Part shown: one piece after another, positions 8,001 through 15,141 of the stretch | How positions within the stretch are numbered: the first letter of the stretch is position 1 | Layout: each line of letters starts with the position of its first letter | Assembly: GCA_012800465.1 (NCBI GenBank) | Contig: JAAZJI010000159.1 | Location: 1-15,468, forward strand | Direction of reading: 5' to 3' | Origin: Spirochaetales bacterium | GTDB lineage: Bacteria > Spirochaetota > Spirochaetia > Sphaerochaetales > Sphaerochaetaceae | DNA length: 15,468 nt | Translations under genes and position numbers: made by a program | Notes under the pieces: generated by a model | What the model saw: only the letters and a program-made list of their open reading frames with translations | Database searches by the model: none | What the model was told of the DNA's origin: nothing

Positions 8001-8034
8001 TTAATTAGTTAATTAAGTTAATTAATTAATTGAG
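8001..8034 (+). promoter_or_regulatory. AT-rich repeated operator, probable binding site of the ROK repressor
   Basis: Directly after the -10 box, four copies of an 8-9 base unit follow each other: TAATTAGT (8002-8009), TAATTAAGT (8010-8018), TAATTAAT (8019-8026) and TAATTGAG (8027-8034). The stretch contains TTAATTAA three times and a perfect 12-base palindrome, AATTAATTAATT (8020-8031). It covers the predicted transcription start and reaches the ribosome-binding site of the regulator. Placement and symmetry fit autoregulation by the adjacent ROK protein; that this protein binds here is inferred. Confidence 0.6.
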
Positions 8035-8041
8035 GTTAACC

Positions 8042-9166
8042 GTGAAGTTGGAGAGTTTCATCGCATCCGATCTGAAAGCCCTCAACAGAAAGACCGTCTA
8101 CGGGGTCTTGAAGAGCGGTGAACCCATATCACGGGCGAAAATCGCCCGGGAGACCGGCATCTCCGCACCGACGGTCCTCAAGATCATCGATTACTTTTTG
8201 AGTAAAGGAGTTGTCGAAGAGCTAGAAAGCGGAAACAGCGGCAACCGGGTTGGACGCAAGCCGAAGCTGCTCCGCTTCAACCCGGACATCATGCACGCGA
8301 TCGGGATCAAATATGACGGCTACCACCTGCAGATCGGATTGGTCAATCTCGCCTCTTCCGTCGTCTTTTCGATGAACCGGTTCATCGAGACCGAGATCAG
8401 CGTGTTTCTTGAAGAGTATCTGCCCGAATGCGTCTCCGACCTGATCGAGCAATCCGGTATCCGCAAATCCTCGGTCAGCTGCCTCGGCTTGGGGTTGCCG
8501 GGGGTGGTCGATCCGGAGCTTAAGCGGATCGACTACGCCCCCTTCCTGCTCGGCAGCGACAACCTCTTCGAACTGAAGACGCATTTGGATGTTCTTGAAA
8601 GCAAGGTCGGTTTTCCCGTCGTGATGGCCAATGACGCGAATTCCGCGGTCCAGGGAGAGTTCGCCGCCAGGAACCTTGGAGCGGATGACAGTCTTCTGTA
8701 TGTCGAGCTCGGCCGCGGGCTCGGAGCCGGCATCATGCTGAACGGCGTATTGCACAAAGGAGCCCACTCCCGGGCGGGCGAGCTTGGATATACGGTGCTG
8801 GGAACCCTCCATCAGCGGACCGAAACCGATCCCGGGTGGATCGAAACGGAGATGGAGTTGACGGCATTCTGGGCGGAGATCGCCGAGAAAGGAAGTCCCT
8901 CCCGAGAGCGGCAAGAGAAGATCGTATCCCTCCTGTCGCTGGCGGTGACCAACATCTGCATCATGCTTGATATCGATCTGGTCGTCGTAGGCAGCGGTTC
9001 CAAGTATCCGTTCCTGGTCTCATTGGTCGAAGATCTTCAAGAGGAGGTGAACAAGAAAGCCATTTTCGAGATTCGATGTGAAACATCCGTCGCCGCGAAC
9101 TCGGGAATCATCGGTTCGGCGGTGTTCGCACAGGAATTATGGCTCGGCGACCTGTTCGCCGGCTGA
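8042..9166 (+). CDS. ROK-family transcriptional repressor (NagC/XylR type)
   Basis: A 374-residue regulator with an N-terminal winged helix-turn-helix (about residues 15-75; PISRAKIARETGISAPTVLK is the helix-turn-helix core) and a C-terminal ROK sugar-kinase-like domain. Conserved ROK pieces are LGLPGVVDPE, NDAN and GRGLGAGIMLNG. The kinase phosphate motif DxGGT is replaced by KYDGYH, and the CxCGxxGC zinc site is absent, with GELGY in place of GEIGH; it is therefore a regulator, not a sugar kinase. The GTG at 8042 is chosen as start because TGAGG (8031-8035) lies 6 bases before it; an in-frame TTG at 8030 lies inside the operator and lacks a binding site. It sits 45 bases upstream of a CUT1 transporter, which it probably controls in response to that transporter's sugar. 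The inducer cannot be read from the sequence. Confidence 0.88.
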   Translation: MKLESFIASDLKALNRKTVYGVLKSGEPISRAKIARETGISAPTVLKIIDYFLSKGVVEELESGNSGNRVGRKPKLLRFNPDIMHAIGIKYDGYHLQIGLVNLASSVVFSMNRFIETEISVFLEEYLPECVSDLIEQSGIRKSSVSCLGLGLPGVVDPELKRIDYAPFLLGSDNLFELKTHLDVLESKVGFPVVMANDANSAVQGEFAARNLGADDSLLYVELGRGLGAGIMLNGVLHKGAHSRAGELGYTVLGTLHQRTETDPGWIETEMELTAFWAEIAEKGSPSRERQEKIVSLLSLAVTNICIMLDIDLVVVGSGSKYPFLVSLVEDLQEEVNKKAIFEIRCETSVAANSGIIGSAVFAQELWLGDLFAG

Positions 9167-9211
9167 GATATCGCCGCAAGGCGTTGTCGCTAGAAAAAAA
9201 AGGAGGAATCT

Positions 9212-10486
9212 ATGAAACTCGCAAAAAGAGTCGTAGTGCTGAGTCTCGTCGCGGTGCTGGCCATGGGCCTGGTGTTCGCAGGAGGAGACAAGGAGAAAGG
9301 AAAGGTCCGGATCGTCACCACAAGCTGGCGAACGGAAGACGTCGAACGGATGAACCGGATCAACGCGCTCTACATGGAGAAGCACCCGAACGTCATCATC
9401 GACTTCCAGCCCACCGCGGATGAGGAGTATGACGCCAATACCACCGCCTCATTGGAAACCGGCATAGGTGCGGACATCATCTATCTTCGCTCCTATGATG
9501 AGGGGCTACCCTACTATGAGGCGGGCCACCTCGTCGATCTGACCGACATCATCCCGAATTTGGACAAGTTCCCCAGTGCCGCGGTCGGTGCGTGGTCAAA
9601 GGACGGGGTCACCTACGGACTCCCCTCCGCCGGTGTTACCCACGGAGTCTATTACAACAAGGCGATCTTCAAGAAGCACGGCCTCACCCCGCCGAAAACC
9701 TGGGCTGAGTTCATCAAGCTCAACGAAACGCTCCTTGCGAAAGGCGAGGTCCCGATCGCCCAGGGCGCCCTCGACGACTGGACCCTGTACGAAGTCGCGT
9801 TCTCAGGGCTGGGGGCGAACTTCTACGGCGGTGAAGCCGCCCGGCAGGCGCTTCTGGCCGGAAAGGCGAAGCTCACCGACCCGAACTTCGTCAAAGCGTT
9901 CGAGGCGGTGTACTCGCTGAAGAAGTACCTCCCCAGAGGCTATGAGGCGTTGGACTACAGCGCGATGCTCCAGATGTTCGCATCGGGCCAGGCGGCGATG
10001 TTCATCGGCGGTTCGTGGGAGATCTCGACGTTCGAGGACATGGGTGCGGACCCGGCGAACGTCGGCTGGTTCGCCCCGCCGGTGGAGAAGGCGGGCGATC
10101 GCCTGCAGTACTGCTTCCACGTCGACATCGGCGTCGGAGTGAACAAGAACTCGAAGCATCTCGACGAAGCGATCGAGTACCTCAAGTGGGTCGCCGGCGC
10201 GGAGTACGCCCAGGCGTTGATGAACGAGCTTCCCGGCTTCTTCTCCTACACCCCCGCCGACGTGAAGATCAACGATCCGCTTGCCGCGGCGATGTTCGAG
10301 GTCATCGCGGATTCGGATCCGACGGTCCGGACGGTCTGGGAGAAGCTCTCGGCCCAGGCGCCCTCCGGGAACGAATTGATGGGCATCGCCCTTCCCGGGA
10401 TGATGGTCGACAAGTATACTCCGAAAGAAGCGGCCGAGTTCGTCCAGTCCCAGCTGGAGACCTGGTATCCGCCTTTCAGGAAATAG
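9212..10486 (+). CDS. CUT1 sugar ABC transporter, extracellular solute-binding protein (family 1)
   Basis: A 424-residue periplasmic binding protein. Residues 1-23 form a signal peptide (KLAKR charged start, hydrophobic core, VFA cleavage site) followed by GGDKEKGK. No cysteine is present at the cleavage site, so it appears to be a soluble exported protein rather than a lipoprotein. The mature start KVRIVTTSW, the ADIIYLRS segment, GLPSAGVTHGVYYNKAIFKKHGL and TWAEFIKL are typical of the SBP_bac_1 family that binds oligosaccharides or glycosides. It is followed by two permease genes and preceded by a ROK regulator. AGGAGG (9201-9206), five bases before the ATG, is a near-ideal ribosome-binding site, in keeping with high expression. 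The sugar bound is unknown. Confidence 0.92.
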   Translation: MKLAKRVVVLSLVAVLAMGLVFAGGDKEKGKVRIVTTSWRTEDVERMNRINALYMEKHPNVIIDFQPTADEEYDANTTASLETGIGADIIYLRSYDEGLPYYEAGHLVDLTDIIPNLDKFPSAAVGAWSKDGVTYGLPSAGVTHGVYYNKAIFKKHGLTPPKTWAEFIKLNETLLAKGEVPIAQGALDDWTLYEVAFSGLGANFYGGEAARQALLAGKAKLTDPNFVKAFEAVYSLKKYLPRGYEALDYSAMLQMFASGQAAMFIGGSWEISTFEDMGADPANVGWFAPPVEKAGDRLQYCFHVDIGVGVNKNSKHLDEAIEYLKWVAGAEYAQALMNELPGFFSYTPADVKINDPLAAAMFEVIADSDPTVRTVWEKLSAQAPSGNELMGIALPGMMVDKYTPKEAAEFVQSQLETWYPPFRK

Positions 10487-10493
10487 GATGAAC

Positions 10494-10531
10494 GGTGGAA
10501 GGAAGGTGGGAACCCTCACCTTCCTTTCACT
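10494..10531 (+). promoter_or_regulatory. Long stable hairpin between binding-protein and permease genes
   Basis: Bases 10494-10510 pair with 10515-10531 to form a 17-base-pair stem closed by an AACC loop. Three pairs are G-U and there are no mismatches. It begins 7 bases after the binding-protein stop and ends 24 bases before the permease ATG. No T-run follows, so it is not a normal intrinsic terminator. By analogy with known sugar operons such as malE-malF, such a hairpin can protect the 3' end of the upstream mRNA, so that more binding protein than permease is made. The pairing is directly visible; the role is inferred. Confidence 0.75.
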
Positions 10532-10554
10532 TCGGTATCCATCAAGGAGTACCT

Positions 10555-11454
10555 ATGGGTTCAAACGTTTTACACACCCGACGGAAATGGCGAAAGATTC
10601 TCTTCCGACTCGGCTTTCTGCTTCCCGCACTGCTGATCTACACGTTCATTCTGCTGATTCCGATCGTCGATTCGATGCGTCTCAGTTTCTACACGGGCTC
10701 GGGCCTGATCCCCAACACGTTCATCGGCTTCGGGAACTATATCAAAATTTTCACCCAGGAGGTCTTTCGGGAGCGGGTCTGGGGGGCGTTCACCAACAAC
10801 ATCAAGTTCTTCCTGATCGTAACGCTCCTTCAGAACATCCTCGGATTCTTTCTGGCGATGGCTGTCACCCGCCCGATAAAGGGCGCAAAATTCATGCGCA
10901 AGATCAGTTTCCTTCCGACCACCCTTTCCGTGCTGGTCGTCGGATTCCTCTTTCGTCAGATCCTCAATCCGATCTGGGGGATCTTGGGAAACTTCCCATG
11001 GCTCGGAAATGAACATACCGCTCTGCCCACGCTGGCCGTCGCGGTGAGCTGGCAATTCATCGGGGAATCGATTCTCCTCTATACGGTCGGTATCGACGGG
11101 ATTCCGATCGAGTTGCTTGAAGCGGCGCGGATCGACGGGGCCAACTGGTTCCAGGAGATGCGGCATATCATCCTGCCGGCGATCATGCCGATCGTAGGAA
11201 TCGTGACCCTGCTGATCTATGTCGGCGACTTTACCCAGTTCGACATCGTCTATGCGATGACGACGACATCCGGCAATCCCCGGTTCAAGACCGACCTCTT
11301 CGGCTCGCTCTTCTACCGGACCGCCTTCTCGACTCCCGCCCGCGGTGGTTGGGGGATGGGAATGGGAGCTGCGGTCTCCACGATCATGTTCGTGGTGGTC
11401 GCCTTCGGAGTGGGAATCTGGTTCTTCGTGTTCCAGCGGAAGAGGGATGCATGA
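10555..11454 (+). CDS. CUT1 sugar ABC transporter permease, MalF-like
   Basis: A 299-residue inner-membrane permease with about six transmembrane helices, the first at about residues 15-38 (FLLPALLIYTFILLIPIVD). The EAA loop that docks to the ATPase is seen at about 187-213, with EAARIDGANWFQEMRHIILP. The sequence LIYVGDFTQFDIVYAMTTTSGNP before the last helices is usual in MalF/UgpA-type subunits. The start at 10555 is set by AAGGAG (10544-10549), five bases upstream. The open frame reaches back to 10495, but that part lies within the hairpin and has no binding site. It overlaps the second permease by 4 bases (ATGA), so a heterodimeric channel is expected. Substrate unknown. Confidence 0.93.
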   Translation: MGSNVLHTRRKWRKILFRLGFLLPALLIYTFILLIPIVDSMRLSFYTGSGLIPNTFIGFGNYIKIFTQEVFRERVWGAFTNNIKFFLIVTLLQNILGFFLAMAVTRPIKGAKFMRKISFLPTTLSVLVVGFLFRQILNPIWGILGNFPWLGNEHTALPTLAVAVSWQFIGESILLYTVGIDGIPIELLEAARIDGANWFQEMRHIILPAIMPIVGIVTLLIYVGDFTQFDIVYAMTTTSGNPRFKTDLFGSLFYRTAFSTPARGGWGMGMGAAVSTIMFVVVAFGVGIWFFVFQRKRDA

Positions 11455-12290
11455 TGAAAAGAAGAAAACGCTCTACCCTTTCAACCTATGTGTATTACTT
11501 GGCGATGTTTGTGTATTTCATCGTGATAATGTATCCGCTGTACCTGATGGTCGTGACATCGTTGAAACCGAACGCCGAAATCTTCAAGAACCCGCTCGGG
11601 CCTCCCCGATCGTTCTATCTGGGGAACTTCATCACCCTGATATCCCGGGCAAACTTCAACCTGTACTTCTTGAACAGTCTGGTCGTGGTGTTCGTCTCGC
11701 TGTTCTGCATCATCATCTTTTCATCCCTGGCGGCGTTCATCCTGGCCAAGCACGGCTTCAAAGGCTCCACCTTTCTCTACTCCTTCTTCGTGGCCGGCCT
11801 GATCATCCCGATCCGCCTCGGAACGATCTCGATCCTCAAGATGATGATCGGCTTCGGTCTGCACGACACGCTTGGTTCCGTCATCCTCGTTTCGATCGCC
11901 ACGGGAATCCCCTTCGGCATCTTCATCCTGACGGATTTCATCCGCATGATACCCGATGACCTGATGCACGCCGCGCGGATCGACGGATATTCGGAACCGA
12001 AGATCTTCTCGCGGATCATCATCCCCCTCCTCCTGCCGGCGATCGCTTCGGTCGCGGTGGTGAACTTCATCCCCATCTGGAATGATTTCTGGTTCCCGCT
12101 GATCCTGCTCAAATCGCAATCCGTCCGGACCGTGCCGCTGGCGACCGCCCTCCTCTTCGGGCAGTTCAGCACGAACTACGGACACGTCTTCGCGATGCTG
12201 ACGATGGCTTCGGTTCCGGTCGTCATCACCTACCTGATCTTCTCCCGCTGGTTCCTCAAGGGCCTGACCGAAGGAGGTCTGAAAGGATAG
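11451..12290 (+). CDS. CUT1 sugar ABC transporter permease, MalG-like
   Basis: A 279-residue second permease subunit, the usual MalG length, with about six transmembrane helices. The first, at about residues 13-36, is followed by the family-typical MYPLYLMVVTSLKPNAEIFK. The EAA loop is at about 171-198 (HAARIDGYSEPKIFSRIIIP). NFIPIWNDFWFPLILL and the C-terminal FSRWFLKGLTEGGLKG match the end of MalG-like proteins. The ATG at 11451 overlaps the previous stop as ATGA; a second in-frame ATG at 11454 is equally possible, and both lie close to AGAGGG (11441-11446). No ATPase gene follows. The next gene belongs to thiamine uptake, so this transporter probably borrows a shared MsmK/MalK-type ATPase encoded elsewhere, as many CUT1 systems do. 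Confidence 0.93.
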   Translation: MMKRRKRSTLSTYVYYLAMFVYFIVIMYPLYLMVVTSLKPNAEIFKNPLGPPRSFYLGNFITLISRANFNLYFLNSLVVVFVSLFCIIIFSSLAAFILAKHGFKGSTFLYSFFVAGLIIPIRLGTISILKMMIGFGLHDTLGSVILVSIATGIPFGIFILTDFIRMIPDDLMHAARIDGYSEPKIFSRIIIPLLLPAIASVAVVNFIPIWNDFWFPLILLKSQSVRTVPLATALLFGQFSTNYGHVFAMLTMASVPVVITYLIFSRWFLKGLTEGGLKG

Positions 12291-12295
12291 CACCT

Positions 12296-12324
12296 TGACA
12301 TCGAATCCCGGTGTCTCTAAGCTG
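12296..12324 (+). promoter_or_regulatory. Predicted sigma-70 promoter of the thiamine transport operon
   Basis: TTGACA (12296-12301) and TAAGCT (12319-12324) are separated by 17 bases. The -35 box starts only 5 bases after the stop of the sugar permease gene. The predicted start point near 12331 coincides with the first base of the TPP aptamer P1 stem, which supports both calls. Confidence 0.72.
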
Positions 12325-12330
12325 ATGGAA

Positions 12331-12402
12331 GTCCTGGGGTGGCCGAAAGGTCTGAGATCACACCCGTTGACCTGATCTGGGTAATACCAGCGGAGGGAGA
12401 CT
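12331..12402 (+). promoter_or_regulatory. TPP riboswitch (THI element) aptamer
   Basis: The conserved core of the thiamine pyrophosphate aptamer is present in the right order: GGGGTGG, CTGAGA (12353-12358), CACCC (12361-12365), then CCTGATCTGGGTAATACCAG (12371-12390) and CGGAGGGA. Pairings that can be drawn are P1 AGTC (12331-12334) with GACT (12399-12402), P2 GGGTG (12338-12342) with CACCC, and P5 CTGG with CCAG around GTAATA. P3 is a minimal GCC/GGT arm with a GAAA tetraloop (12346-12349). It sits upstream of thiB, where TPP should turn expression off. No terminator with a T-run follows, so control is probably on translation. Confidence 0.95.
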
Positions 12403-12431
12403 CCCATCTCGATTTCACCCAAGGCAGACTA

Positions 12432-12446
12432 CATCCTACGGAGGTG
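12432..12446 (+). promoter_or_regulatory. Possible ribosome-binding-site-masking hairpin of thiB
   Basis: The thiB ribosome-binding site GGAGG (12440-12444, seven bases before the ATG) can be partly closed by a small hairpin. CA and CCT (12432-12437, with T12434 bulged) pair with AGGTG (12442-12446) around the loop ACGG. This is a candidate for the translational switch of the riboswitch. The stem is short, and the link to the aptamer is inferred. Confidence 0.35.
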
Positions 12447-12451
12447 CTGAT

Positions 12452-13477
12452 ATGAAGATGCATCGTTTCGTTCTTGGTGTCTGCATCACGCTGACGATCG
12501 CCTTTCCCCTGTTTTCGATGGGAACGCAAAAGGAGCGACCGCTCACCGTCTACGCATACGACTCGTTCAGCGGTGACTGGGGCCCCGGAGAGGAGGTCGT
12601 TTCCTCATTCGAGGCGAAACACGGCATCCCCGTTCGAGTCATCAGCGCCGGAGACGGGCTGGAGATGCTCACGAAGGTGATCGCCGAAAAAGATCGGCCC
12701 TACGCCGATGTGGTCATCGGAATCAGTGACGAGATGGCTACGAAGGCGTACCGGGCGGATCTCTTCGAACCCTACCACTCCCCGATCCTGAGTGAAATTC
12801 CCGAATTCCTCCACTTCGACCCCGAGCATCGCCTCCTGCCCTTCGATTACGGAAACTTCGCCTTCATCATCGACTCCGAGCGGATCCCCGAAGAGGATCG
12901 GCCGAAATCGTTGGCGGATCTGACGCATCCCCGTTTCAGAAAGAGCCTCATCCTGATCGATCCGAGGACCTCGAGCGTCGGCCTCGGCCTGCTGCTCTGG
13001 ACGATCCGGATCTTCGGAGAAGAGGGATGGCTCGATTGGTGGGAAGCGATGAAGGACCAGGCGCTCACCATCACCGACGGATGGTCCAGCGCCTACGGGC
13101 TCTTCACCGAAGGAGAGGCGCCCATCGTCTTAAGCTATACCACGAGCCCGGTCTACCACTACACCTACGAAGGCTCCACCCGCTACCAGGCCCTCATTTT
13201 CGATGAAGGACATCAGACGACGATCGAGGGGGTGGGCATGCTCCGCTCCTCGAGCCGGAAGGAGGAAGCGAAGCTGTTCATCGACTTCCTCCTCGGCGAA
13301 GCGCAGCTTCCGATCGCGATGGCGAACTCGATGTATCCGGCCAATGGGAACACGCCTCTTTCCGAAGGGTTCGCCTATGCTCCCAAACCGAAGGTTTCGC
13401 TTCGGATGGCGAGCGAAGTGATTGAAAAAAACCTCGATCGGTGGTTGCATGAGTGGACGGAGGTGATGAGTCGATGA
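12452..13477 (+). CDS. thiB: Thiamine ABC transporter substrate-binding protein
   Basis: A 341-residue periplasmic protein that captures thiamine, and probably its phosphates, for uptake. The mature N-terminus LTVYAYDSFSGDWGPG is nearly diagnostic of ThiB/TbpA; E. coli TbpA has a close match at the same place. ADVVIGISDEM, PFDYGNFAFIID and VLSYTTSPVYH are further family segments. Residues 1-22 form a signal peptide (MKMHRF, hydrophobic core, PLFS), and the mature protein would begin near MGTQKE. There is a cysteine at residue 11 but none at the cleavage site, so lipidation is not supported. The gene lies 50 bases behind a TPP riboswitch and overlaps thiP by 4 bases, which fixes the substrate with good confidence. 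Confidence 0.95.
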   Translation: MKMHRFVLGVCITLTIAFPLFSMGTQKERPLTVYAYDSFSGDWGPGEEVVSSFEAKHGIPVRVISAGDGLEMLTKVIAEKDRPYADVVIGISDEMATKAYRADLFEPYHSPILSEIPEFLHFDPEHRLLPFDYGNFAFIIDSERIPEEDRPKSLADLTHPRFRKSLILIDPRTSSVGLGLLLWTIRIFGEEGWLDWWEAMKDQALTITDGWSSAYGLFTEGEAPIVLSYTTSPVYHYTYEGSTRYQALIFDEGHQTTIEGVGMLRSSSRKEEAKLFIDFLLGEAQLPIAMANSMYPANGNTPLSEGFAYAPKPKVSLRMASEVIEKNLDRWLHEWTEVMSR

Positions 13478-15141
13478 AAGATTACCGGCGATTCTATCGC
13501 CAGAAGAGCATCGGACCGCTGATCATCCTCTTCTCGCTGTTCATCCTTCCCCTCGCCCTGACGATCCGCTCGGGACTGTGGGAGGAGGGATCCTTCACCG
13601 TGAAGCGGATCGTTTCGGCGCTTATCGATCCCTACACGCAGCGGATCCTGCTCTTCACCCTGAAGCAGGCGCTGTATTCGACTCTCGCATCGCTGGTCAT
13701 CGGACTTCCGGGTGCATACATCCTTGCGACCTACTCCTTCCGGGGCAAGAAGCTGATCAGGGCGTTGGCGACGATTCCCTTCGTGCTGCCCTCGATCCTT
13801 GTCGTCCTGGGCTTCGTCATCTTCTTCGGAAACACCGGGACGCTGAACACGATCCTGATGAAGGTCTTCGACCTCGACGATCCCCCGGTGAAGATCCTCT
13901 ACTCCTTCGCGGCGATCATTCTCGCGCACGCCTTCTACAACTTCCCGATCGTCATGAGCATCGTCGCCACCGCATGGGAAGGCCTTGACACCAAGCTCGA
14001 AGCGGCGGCGGCGACCCTCGGATCATCTCCCCGCAAGGTGCTGCGGACGATCACCCTCCCCCGGCTCTTCCCATCGATCATCAGTGCCGCGGTGCTGGTC
14101 TTTCTCTTCTGCTTCAACTCCTTTGCGATCATCCTCGTCCTCGGAGGCGGGCCCCGATTCACCACGTTGGAGGTCGAGATCTACCGCCAGGCCCGGATGA
14201 TGGGCGACCCTTCAGGCGCCAGCGCGCTGGCGATCGTCTCGTTGCTGATCAACGGAATCCTCTTTTTCGGGTACGCGCTCGGCCAGCGAAAGCTCACCGT
14301 AGCCGAGCCGATGGTCGAGCGGGCGTTCGAGGAGCGCAGGCCCACTCCGATCAGAACCTTCTTCATCCTCCTCTACTCCCTCTTCACGATTCTCTTTCTG
14401 CTCGGACCGATACTCGCCGTCCTCTCCCGCTCCTTCATCGGCTCGGCTTCCCGGGCAGGGGAAGCGACGTTCAGCATCACCTGGTATCGACAGCTTCTCG
14501 GTCTCGAGCGTCCCCCGGGCCACATGAGCAGCGCCCTTGCCGCTCTGATCAATTCGACCCTCATCGGTGTTGCGGTGAGCATCCTCACCGTGACATTGGC
14601 TCTGCTCTTAAGCGTCTCCATCGTTCGCAGGAACAAGAGCTCATCCGCTTTGGAGCTCTTCGGGATGCTTCCGATGATGACCAGCAGCGTCATCATCGGG
14701 CTTGGGTACGTCCTGATCGCCCGCCTGTTTCGGCCGTCGCTGTTCGGAACGTACCTCCTCATCACCCTCGCCCACACCGTCATCGCCTTTCCGTTCGCCC
14801 TCAGGACGATTCTCCCGGGCGTCCGCTCCCTCCCGGAGGCCTACCTGCATGCTTCCTATACCTTGGGCTTCTCGCCCGGGAAGACGTTCCGCACGATTGA
14901 AATCCCCCTCTTGAGAAGAACCCTGCTCACCGCGGCGATCTTCTCCTTCGCCCTGTCGCTGGGCGAGTTCAACGCGACCCTCATCCTCTCAGGCAGCCAG
15001 GTCGTGACCCTGCCGGTGGTCATGTATCGACTGATCGGCTCCTACCACTTCCAGGGCGCCTGCGCCTTGGGCTCGATCCTCATCATCACCAGCGGTCTTG
15101 CCTTCTTCCTCGGTGAAGTTGCCAAAGGAGATTCCGTATGA
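13474..15141 (+). CDS. thiP: Thiamine ABC transporter permease (fused two-domain)
   Basis: A 555-residue inner-membrane protein (E. coli ThiP has 536) made of two permease domains in tandem, with about 12 transmembrane helices. Each half has its own EAA loop: EAAAATLGSSPRKVLRTITL at about residues 175-195 and HASYTLGFSPGKTFRTIEIP at about 459-478. Together they form the whole membrane channel, so no second permease gene is needed. The start is set by GGAGGTGA (13459-13466), a full-length match to the anti-Shine-Dalgarno sequence seven bases before the ATG, and by the ATGA overlap with thiB. The open frame reaches back to 13453, but the extra seven residues have no binding site. The overlap with thiQ is also ATGA. 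Confidence 0.95.
   Translation: MKDYRRFYRQKSIGPLIILFSLFILPLALTIRSGLWEEGSFTVKRIVSALIDPYTQRILLFTLKQALYSTLASLVIGLPGAYILATYSFRGKKLIRALATIPFVLPSILVVLGFVIFFGNTGTLNTILMKVFDLDDPPVKILYSFAAIILAHAFYNFPIVMSIVATAWEGLDTKLEAAAATLGSSPRKVLRTITLPRLFPSIISAAVLVFLFCFNSFAIILVLGGGPRFTTLEVEIYRQARMMGDPSGASALAIVSLLINGILFFGYALGQRKLTVAEPMVERAFEERRPTPIRTFFILLYSLFTILFLLGPILAVLSRSFIGSASRAGEATFSITWYRQLLGLERPPGHMSSALAALINSTLIGVAVSILTVTLALLLSVSIVRRNKSSSALELFGMLPMMTSSVIIGLGYVLIARLFRPSLFGTYLLITLAHTVIAFPFALRTILPGVRSLPEAYLHASYTLGFSPGKTFRTIEIPLLRRTLLTAAIFSFALSLGEFNATLILSGSQVVTLPVVMYRLIGSYHFQGACALGSILIITSGLAFFLGEVAKGDSV

Noticed and set aside
8030..8041. TTG at 8030 as the start of the ROK regulator
   Set aside because: It lies inside the AT-repeat operator without an upstream ribosome-binding site, whereas the GTG at 8042 has TGAGG at 6 bases.
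9172..9183. Hairpin CGCC-GCAA-GGCG just after the ROK gene as a possible terminator
   Set aside because: The stem has only four base pairs and the following bases are TTGTCGC, not a T-run. The later A-run belongs to the ribosome-binding site of the next gene. It may be a minor structure only.
9803..10519. A 238-codon open frame on the minus strand covering the sugar-binding protein
   Set aside because: Antisense to a well-supported gene, arginine- and histidine-rich without domain, and it would end the sugar-binding reading frame if real.
10495..10554. Upstream extension of the MalF-like permease by 20 residues
   Set aside because: The extension runs through the 17-base-pair hairpin, has no ribosome-binding site, and AAGGAG five bases before 10555 marks the real start.
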